NCBI GenBank assembly: GCA_024803745.1 | Contig: JANJXV010000160.1 | Span: 320,001-384,000 of the forward strand | Source of the DNA: Megascapheus bottae | Taxonomy: Eukaryota; Chordata; Mammalia; Rodentia; Geomyidae | DNA: 64,000 bases | Reading direction: 5' to 3' | Shown here: positions 56,195 through 64,000 of the stretch, piece by piece | Numbering within the stretch: position 1 is the stretch's first letter | How the letters are laid out: every line of letters starts with the position of its first letter | The notes under the pieces: generated by a model | The model's database searches: none | What the model was told of the DNA's origin: nothing | The model's input: the letters and a program-made list of their open reading frames with translations, nothing else | Position numbers and translations under genes: made by a program

Positions 56195-57029
56195 TAAGAG
56201 GCCTGGAAACACATTTTTCTTGGTATATCTATCTGGCAATTCTCCTTGGAGCTTCCTCACTCATTTCTGTGTCCATCTTTATATGGTTCTCTTCCCTCAG
56301 GATTCCTATGTCCAACTGTCCTTCTCCCTTCTCTAAAAAGATATCCAGTCCTTAGATTGATGGCTCACAGTCATTGGTAATCATCTCATGCTAACTGCAT
56401 CTGCTATGACTGTTTCCAATAAGGTTTCAGTCACAAGTACAGGATTAACACTGGAAAGCACCAAGGAAAGCTTAGCACCCTTTTGGAGTAACCAAGGAAA
56501 AATATAAGCCAAAATGAATCTAACCATGATAGCTTTCTTTTGTCTTCTACTTTCAATATTACCCATGTGATTAGTAATAACATAACTCACTAATTTGTAA
56601 TTTTCTTCTATCTATAGTTGGTTCCAGTTGGAAATGGAAGTGATGGGTTGCGCTCTGGCTTAGTGAATTAACCCTATTTTTGATCAACTTTCCATACAAT
56701 CTAACTAAAAGTGCCTATATTATAGCAAATTTGATAATTAAATGATATTTTAAGAGCCTGGAGAAACTGGTAACACTAAACAGTTATCTACTGGATGGGA
56801 CCCAAAAAGTGATTAATGTTACCTACCCATCATGCCCAAGTCCTGGAGTGCTAAAGCACTCCAGTTCTTGTATCTGGGTCAGACTTGATCAACGTCCAAA
56901 ATAAATTAAAAATATAGAAAACATTTTTAACAATATTGTCCATTCAGCCCTTAAGAACAATTGAAGTTTGCACTGCTAATTCTGATGAAATAACAAAAAA
57001 GACCATAATGAAAATATACGCGCAGTCTA
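54389..57029. other. Unassigned DNA with possible L2 traces
   Basis: 54520-54960 has C/T-rich, L2-like blocks ('cagtagctctctatttcatc' at 54540) in the plus orientation, but the match is weak. A TG microsatellite is at 56143-56193. The rest is AT-rich with no gene. The open frames at 55520-55880 and 56381-56590 on the minus strand have no recognisable domain. Confidence 0.4.
56143..56193. repeat. (TG)n microsatellite
   Basis: About 25 uninterrupted TG units. It gives rise to the artificial MCVCV open frames at 56146-56355. Confidence 0.95.
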
Positions 57030-57342
57030 AAAGATTTGCAATAGAGCAAAATCTTGATACATAAGGACATATAATGTGAAGCTTATTGAAAGGACCTCCA
57101 GGATGGTGAAACAAAAGCCATATAATGAATGATTGTTGTCCTTAATGTACTATGTTGTCTCTCATCTCCTTTGCTGTCCCTTGGTTATCTCATATTGGTA
57201 TAGTATCTCACTTTGTTATCTGATATATTGAATTTATTTGTATTTGGATATTTGAAATTTGATAGGGAAGGGGGGAAAACCAAGACGGGTGGGGGGTGTG
57301 GGGGGGGAGGGAAACGGGTACCAAGACATGTGAAAGACATTT
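57030..57342 (+). mobile_element. LINE-1 3' UTR fragment lacking its 3' end, subfamily B
   Basis: Starts at 'aagatttgcaatagagcaaa' and includes 'gaaaggacctccaggatggt' (57090) and the G-tract 'gggtggggggtgtggggggg' (57288). It stops after 'ggtaccaagacatgtgaaag' with no terminal block or A-tail. Like 48648 it carries the 'ctcatattggtatag' variant. Flanking sequence to the right is not L1. Confidence 0.92.
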
Positions 57343-59890
57343 GTTTCAGAGTTCATTTGTTGGACTTATGCTAGGAAAAATCAACTAATGGCGATGCAGA
57401 CAATAAAATATGAGGATTTACCTATCAAACAGCTTGAAAAACATTAAGAAACATTTTAGTAAAGTGCTTATACTTATTTTTAATCAGTCAGAATTTCATT
57501 TCAATATCAAGGCACCCTTCACAAACTTATGAAATCCCTGATGACTAAAGTACAATAAGATTCTGCAGGAAAAGGTAACACACCTAAGAGACTGTGATGA
57601 AGGGGTGGATGAGCCATGGCGTAGAAATCTAAGAGCAGAACAGCATAGATAGTCTATCAACTCCAGCTGGAGAGTGTTGTTTGCTTCTGTTTTCAGGGAC
57701 AGAGTTCATGAATCATCCCATCAGTTTTTAAAACTTCAATCAGAGAAGTCAACTATTTGATGTGCAATCTTTATTTTCTTCTTTTTTTTCCCACCCAAAC
57801 CATAATATAGTGCAGAAAGAATATGTGTGTGAGGGATGCAAATAATAATCGCTACACCAAGTCGTCTTGGTGTTGACAGAAAAAAAAAGAAGAATTCCAG
57901 CAGCAATGTGTGAATCACGGGGAAACCATTACTGATGTGGCCAGTTCAGGTCACTGTGTTTTCAGATTGGCGGCCACACAGAGCCTCCACAGTTCAAGTC
58001 CCATCTGACACGCACACATGCACTCTGGATCACTCAAAATAAAAACTGCTCTCCCTACACTTGTCTGTCTCCATGAGGTCAGCATTAAATAACTATTATG
58101 TCTGGCATAAAGAGCAATGGCTGCTCTTTTTTTCAAATGCCACCAGTTCCCATTTTAAAGTAAATGCCATTTGGTCAAAAATATGTATTCGTCTTGAAAT
58201 CTGATAGGACTGAGTTGCAAAGCACTTCTGATTTTGTGCTCAGAGTACTTTTGTGGGGAAATTGCCACTACCCACTCAGGCCTCTAGGGCCCCAGAGCTC
58301 AGGAATCGCTGAGCTCTGTCATTCTCGCCTACTTCTGCTGATTCCATGAGCCTTAGTGCCACCTCTGTCCATCATCATAGCATGTCTCTAATGTGTCTTA
58401 AATTTTTTCAAATGAAAATAGAATGACATACAATGATAATTTTTATAGTAACTGTAAATTTACATTATTTTATTAATAAAAATCAATTGTGCAAGCCTCA
58501 TGTATTACTGTTATACTGGACCCCAGTAATTATGAATACTGTCAATCTACCTTCTATTAGTAACATTATTCTGGAATTTTAGGGTTATTTTTAACCATTT
58601 TAGAACATATTAGTTTTACAAGTTCTCATTTACATACACACATACATACATAAGACAAACCCAAGTAAACCTTGCTTCTGATGTCTCTCTCTGTCTCTCT
58701 CTCATCTCAACACAACCCCCTTTCTTAAAACATTTATCAGGAAAACACTGACTAACACACTGAATTCATAACCTAACTTTGGGGATTGAAACTTCTTCCT
58801 ACAATTACTTAATAAAAACAAATATTGTTAAAACCATTATCAATGCTTTGTTTTCCTGCTAGCATATAAGTACTCTATCAAATGCTGAAGTACTTGTTTT
58901 TTGAATACATACCAAGAATATGACTAGCATTTGGCAGAGGAAGTGGATGAATATCTTAGTTTCCAGAATGCCTCTCTCTATACCCCTATGAACATTTCTA
59001 ATTAGGGTTATGGCAACACTTGATAAATGTTCCAGGTTTCATACCCTGTAATCATCAGATTCTCATATGATTGGATAAAAAGATATTTGCATGATACACA
59101 TGAAGCTGCCAAAATCTCTGACTGCTTAGTGCAACATCAAAGTAGATGGATGTGGTCCTGGGAAGGTAAAAGACAGAAAATTCCAAAATACTATGTCCCT
59201 CATTATAGCATCAGGTTCCGAGATTTTCCCTCAGTTCCCTCAACTTGAGAAAGTTACCAAGGGAATTGCTGATAACAGTATGACTCTTCTTTATAACTGC
59301 AGGGAACCTCAGGAGAGCAGTCATTATGTTTTCCAACTGTTTAAAAATAATTTCCTTTCTGTAGCTGAATTTTTAATGTTTACTATCTGTAAAAGATGGT
59401 TTTAATGTACACGAAAGATGGAAGGCAAATTATCAGGAACTGCCCCTTCCCCTGGGAATTTCTATTTATAATGCGAAAGACATGAACATGAATGTAACTT
59501 CAATAGGAGTACATGAAGACATTAAATTTTAGGTAACAGAAGATCAATAGAAAGGTTATGCCAGACCTGAGGGAGAAAGAATCAAACCTGCTTGTGAGAA
59601 CCTCAGAAGAGAACAAAGTGTAGACTTTGAAAGAGTGAACCAGAACTCACTGGGAGGATTTCAAAATGGAGGAAATCACTGAGTAGAACTTAGGCCAAGT
59701 TCTCAGGAAAGGGGAGATCATAGGCAATGACTGGAGGCCAAAAAGACTGAAGAAAGGAGTGAAAATGAAAATCAAAAAATAGGCCAATTCTACATCTGAA
59801 AAAACACTCAACTCAAATACATTATCCTCTACAATGATGCAGTAAAGAAAAAGATCATGTTAGGAAAAGAACTGTAAAATCTTTTTTGTT
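57343..59890. other. Unassigned DNA, no gene
   Basis: About 2.5 kb without a confident repeat. Short microsatellite-like patches occur (CATA at 58632-58650, TCTC at 58683-58705). The open frames are short. Confidence 0.45.
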
Positions 59891-59894
59891 ACCT

Positions 59895-59990
59895 CCCAAA
59901 CTGTAAGTGAAAAGTCCAGCCTTCTTCCATTCAAATTGTTTGTCTCAGGTACTTATCACAGCAGTGACCAACTGACTGACACCTTATCTC
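59895..59990 (+). mobile_element. Possible MaLR LTR 3' end
   Basis: 'ccaaactgtaagtgaaaagt' (59896) with 'tctcaggtacttatcacagc' (59943) and 'gaccaactgactgacacc' resembles the end of an MST-type LTR. Upstream LTR sequence is not recognisable. Confidence 0.4.
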
Positions 59991-59999
59991 TTTTTGTTT

Positions 60000-60445
60000 C
60001 TTCTCTGAGTCACTGTACTCTAGCAGTATTGACAACTTCACTGTCTTGAAATAGACCTAAAGCATTTTGAGTCTACCATTTCCTCTGCTGGGAACATTCA
60101 CACTCAAAGTATTTGATATCCTTGTAACAATTCCATTCCTGACAACAGCTTGGCCTTTCATCAAATGTGACATTGTTTGCTGAAACCTCCCCTGATTCAT
60201 CCTTTTAAAAATTCCCTATGCTCTCTTTTTCACCTGTTGCTCTATAACCTAGGTAACTTATTTGATTATGAACATACCTATGTCTATCTATAAATATGTA
60301 TACCACATTCATCTTTTAATTTTTGTTTTCATGAGGGCAGGAATCTCCTTTTATCTGTGTCTGTTCACTTCTGAATCTCTGAAATAGTTGTTTGGCACCT
60401 GGCAGACATTCAATTACTATTTTATAACTTAAGAAACAAATAAAT
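60000..60445 (+). mobile_element. L2 3' end
   Basis: The order of blocks is that of mammalian L2: 'cttggcctttcatcaaatgt' (60150), 'gaaacctcccctgattcatc' (60182), 'atgagggcaggaatctcc' (60332) and 'tttggcacctggcagacatt' (60391), then 'caattactattt'. Degraded but collinear. The 97-residue minus-strand open frame at 60316-60609 overlaps it. Confidence 0.65.
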
Positions 60446-60560
60446 GGGTCAACCTGAATGAGGTTAAAATACCTCATTAAGATCATTAAGATAAAATTAA
60501 AAGTGTCAGAATACTCTATGCACATGTATGTACATGAAAAATGTGGCTTTCTGTGATTGG

Positions 60561-60600
60561 TTTGGGATGGCAGGGAAGGGTTTGGGATGGCAAGGAGGGA
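60561..60600. repeat. Two-copy 20-bp tandem duplication
   Basis: 'tttgggatggcagggaaggg' at 60561 is followed directly by 'tttgggatggcaaggaggga'. Confidence 0.85.
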
Positions 60601-62855
60601 GAATAACAAAAAGGACGAGTATGCTTATGTGGACATGTCAATGTTAATGATGTCTGCAAAAAGGGACACTTTCCAGAAGAAAGTTCTATTATAAGATGCT
60701 CAAAAATGTAATTTTAAGGCCATTTGTGGAGCTGGATTCTGCATGCCAGGGGTCATCAGGACTGACATAGGTGAGAAGCTGTATGACCTCTCCACTCAGG
60801 TGTCTGCAAAGGTGTGAAGGGTGAGATAACCCAGCAGTTTAGGGTAGCAGTTTTCAAGCTGTTCTGTTTACCCAGGGGTAGCCATTTTGAGCAGAATATT
60901 AACTAAAATAATACAGTAAGTATGATCGAGTTCCTTTTGGTCCAGAGCTACTTAAAATTAAACTAAGGGTATTTCACATCCAGAATTTTCTGGCAATGAC
61001 AAGGGTGAAGAAAAATTACCAAAGGCTGAACTCAAAGAAATTAGTCTGTATTTTGCAGTTCCTATTCTCAAAGATATTGGCAGAAACATTTAATCATATG
61101 TGATCCAAAATATTTAGCTTTGGTGTTATTCACATGTTTTATTTATTATTTATATATGTTACTTACAAATTACAAGGTGTTCCTACACAGATTCTTGATA
61201 CTGATATTATAAAGGGGAAGTCTAGCATTAGGTAGGAACCTCTGTGATATCACAAAGAAGAATATACAGAAACATACTTAGTCAGATAAACAGATAGGAG
61301 TACACTCCACACATTCATCTCGGTAAATTTTCACTGAATGAGTGGCAACATTTTGAAAGAAAATATTTAGTAGAAGGTTGTTACCTACTGTCACAATTGC
61401 TACCCTCAAACACTAGATAGTAACAGCGAAGTCCAGCTACTGATTTAGACTGACTCAGACAAATTTCATACAAGTCAATTTTCCTCAACACTTCAGTGCC
61501 ATACACCACAGCAAATGTTTATACTCACAAAATTTCCATAAGTCAGTGTGTACTCTTACCTTACGCTGTGTCGTTCAGTATTTTTTTTACAAACTAAAGT
61601 ATTATAGAGAGTATTTTCGCATTGTTATTATGTGTTTTACTTTAGTATTTGTGTATATTTATCATTTATACAACTGAAATTGTAGGGGAGTGTTTTGGTT
61701 TTTCAGGTGTCCACACCCCACCTGCTCATTCTCTCCCTCATATTACTAGGCAGAGGTGATATTTCAAGTAAACATGCAGAGCTTCTGTTTGCCAAGGATA
61801 TTTAAATATTTTCATGATGATAACTTTATTTGGAAGCCAATTCTTTAAAAAGCCTTTAACCAGTACTCCAGATTTCCCAGCCTAGTATGTTTTTCCAGTA
61901 ATTGCATATAAACGCATAGAGACAATTGCATGCTGATGCACTCTGACTGTTACAAGGCCCTGAGCCCAACTCTGAATTCCAAAGGTAGGTTCAGCATCAC
62001 CTAAAACATACATTGAGTTTAAGGGAAAAAAATTCCTGAAAGAAACTAAAGAAGGCTCACTACTCCCCTAACTTACAACTAAATATACACAAAAACAATG
62101 GTAATATGCCAAGTGAGAAAACCCCAAATCAACTCAGACCCGGTGATCATAAGGCCAGTGGGATGTGTGCACTGCACTGCACTGCTGGCCACGGCCACTG
62201 GGCTAGACCTCGTCCAGGTGAGGAAGAGGCTCCTTCTGATACGCTCTCCACAACTCACACGCAAGTCATTCCATACATGAGAGCACGTCTGTTTTCTTCA
62301 CAACTGTTATCTGGGAATAGAGCTATCTTCTTCCTAAAACTATTATAAAGGACTTCAAACTCCCAGAAAAAAAATAGAACTATTAGTGTTTTCTGGCATT
62401 TTTACATTTGTGTTATTTAAATGTAAGAAAGAAAATGTTACTTTCTATAAGAATGCCTCATAAATATAACAAAGCAAAAGGGCTAAAGAGACCAGGCCGA
62501 GCAGGATTCACAATCTTCCCAGGGCTAGAAGTTCAGCAATAATGTTTGCCTAGCAAGCAAATCCTAGAGCTGCCAAATAGAAAACAAGCAAAACCTTTTC
62601 CAATTGTATTCCCTCTGAAACATTTAAAACTTCTGCCCAATGACAATCCTTCCTGAAAAGGCCTTCTGAGGTCAGAGATACTTAGAACTGTGCGGAAGTA
62701 TCAAGTCACATGGGAACAATGCATCGATGCAGGTCTTATTACTTGTGATTAGAGTCAGATAACTAACCTCACACTATGACTTCTAATAAACATTTCTATA
62801 CTATACTATAGTATTCTTGAAAGAACTCATACTGCTTTACACAAAACATCTGCAG
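60601..62855. other. Unassigned DNA, no gene
   Basis: About 2.2 kb of AT-rich sequence. A less AT-rich patch at 62125-62240 supports open frames on both strands (62079-62348), but they show no domain or splice context. No confident repeat. Confidence 0.45.
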
Positions 62856-62859
62856 CTGT

Positions 62860-62990
62860 GAGGAGGAAAATGTCCACTGACTCACACTGGAGTTGGGGTA
62901 TTTTGACATCATTTTCAAGGTAAGCAAACAGAGAGAGGTTAAATGACATTGGAAGGTCACATGTTTCCTCTTTCTGAAGGAAGATGATGG
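62860..62990 (+). mobile_element. MIR
   Basis: 'acatcattttcaaggtaagc' (62907), 'aaacagagagaggttaaatg' (62928) and 'acattggaaggtcacatg' (62948) form the MIR core in order. The 3' part is lost. Confidence 0.6.
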
Positions 62991-64000
62991 TTGCGTTGCA
63001 AATAAAGAGAACTTCAACCAGAGAGAATTAGTGGAGCAGTCACAATTTGACCTTTCACCCTCTGACTGTAGCAAGCTATTAGAATTGTGTATATATGTCA
63101 TCGTTATACTATTGCATGAGAAATGAATTAACTAATTTCCATGCTGATACTCGTGCTGCTAGAAAATCATGCTTCCATTCAATTTTACATAAAAGTATAC
63201 CAATGAATTTAGACTGTTCTACTAAATCTCATGTAATGTTAAGATTTTTATTATGTCAGGTAACTGAAACCATGTTCCCCATACTTCAGAATTTAACATA
63301 TCAGAAAGCATGGAGAAGATACACAAATGTGTAGCTAAGTTGACAAAACTCGGGTTCCTTCTGAATTACTGTTATGTTTTTACTGCTGTCCCTGTAAGTC
63401 AGCAGTGTCAATGAGAAGCCTACTGTGTATGAATCAATAGATAATGAGATGAGTGAAGTTTTAGGATTGGAGGCCACTAACACTAGTTCTTTGCTATAGA
63501 CTTTCAATCCCAGTTACAATATAATTATACTAACCTTAATTTTCCAATGACAAATTTGAACATTTATTTGAGAATCACAAAACAGACGTTCCTCTGCTTA
63601 CATGTTTCAAAATAGTACTCTTGTTGAATTTTAATGCAACCAAGACATAATTCATATCATAAAAGAGATACAAACTTGTATGAGACTTTACTTACAAGTA
63701 GTTATTTTCAGATAAATTTGTATAAGAAAGACAAGGATGTTTGTATGGCACAGAAAACATGTAAAGGGGAATTTTTAGGGATAGTTATGATTTTAACGTA
63801 GCCGAGATTATGATGGAAATCAAGACAGTCTTTACGACCCATTTGATTGAATAGTATTGGTTAGCAAGGGTTAAGGGAGAATTTTTGGAACCAAATGTAT
63901 TAAAAACTAGTTTGGAGAAAGAGAATACAATTAAATGAATATAGAAAAAAAGAGATGATATGAGTACAAAAGGTGAGAAAAATCAAAGGAAAAGCTGTCT
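62991..64000. other. Unassigned AT-rich DNA
   Basis: No gene, RNA gene or confident repeat to the end of the window. Short frames at 63095-63334 and 63301-63507 look like chance. Confidence 0.45.

Noticed and set aside
56146..56355. MCVCVCV open frames
   Set aside because: They translate the (TG)n microsatellite.

Overview
This window looks like a stretch of non-coding mammalian DNA, most likely an intergenic or large intronic region of a rodent. It is AT-rich, has no convincing host protein-coding exon, and is dominated by interspersed repeats of several ages. The lineage clue is the SINE content. Two copies (14432-14615 and 23476-23650, both minus strand) have an ID-like, tRNA-derived left half joined to a right half with a conserved 'ctcaaggctag' block. 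This matches the IDL-Geo architecture described for geomyoid rodents (pocket mice, kangaroo rats, pocket gophers). Many other copies join a B1/7SL-like left half to the same right half or to an ID-like half. A geomyoid rodent is therefore the best guess, but it is an inference from repeats.

Layout. 0-10 kb: one very old L1 relic (841-1885), three further L1 pieces, one dimeric SINE and long unremarkable DNA, including a 20-bp perfect palindrome next to two octamer motifs near 9.05 kb. 10-18 kb: a lineage-specific L1 3' end, an L2-like relic, and a broken ancient L1 on the minus strand (about 13.7-15.5 kb) invaded by younger SINEs. 18-29 kb: MIR relics, L1 tails, SINEs, an MLT1-like LTR and a homeodomain-type palindrome at 22640. 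29.5-31.1 kb: a cluster of three L1 pieces, two of which form a large inverted repeat. 31.7-33.0 kb: the only GC- and CpG-rich segment, with short tandem repeats carrying a perfect NRF1-type site and a YY1-type site. It looks like an L1 5' UTR/promoter without the rest of the element, or else a host CpG-island promoter. 33-48 kb: SINEs, MIRs, microsatellites, a hAT-type relic and an L1 with the intact ORF2 C-terminus end (36.6-37.3 kb). 48-57.4 kb: a second L1-rich zone, with two nearly identical L1 tails in tandem, two minus-strand L1s, a MaLR LTR and one L1 piece lacking its 3' end. 57-64 kb: mostly unique DNA with an L2 3' end and a MIR.

No gene set works together here. The functional content that can be argued from sequence is limited to retrotransposon remnants, which are all defective as seen, the CpG-rich promoter-like segment, and a few unique stretches with regulatory-type motif clusters. 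No tRNA or rRNA gene, CRISPR array or intact viral gene was seen. Repeat boundaries were judged by eye and may be off by tens of bases.
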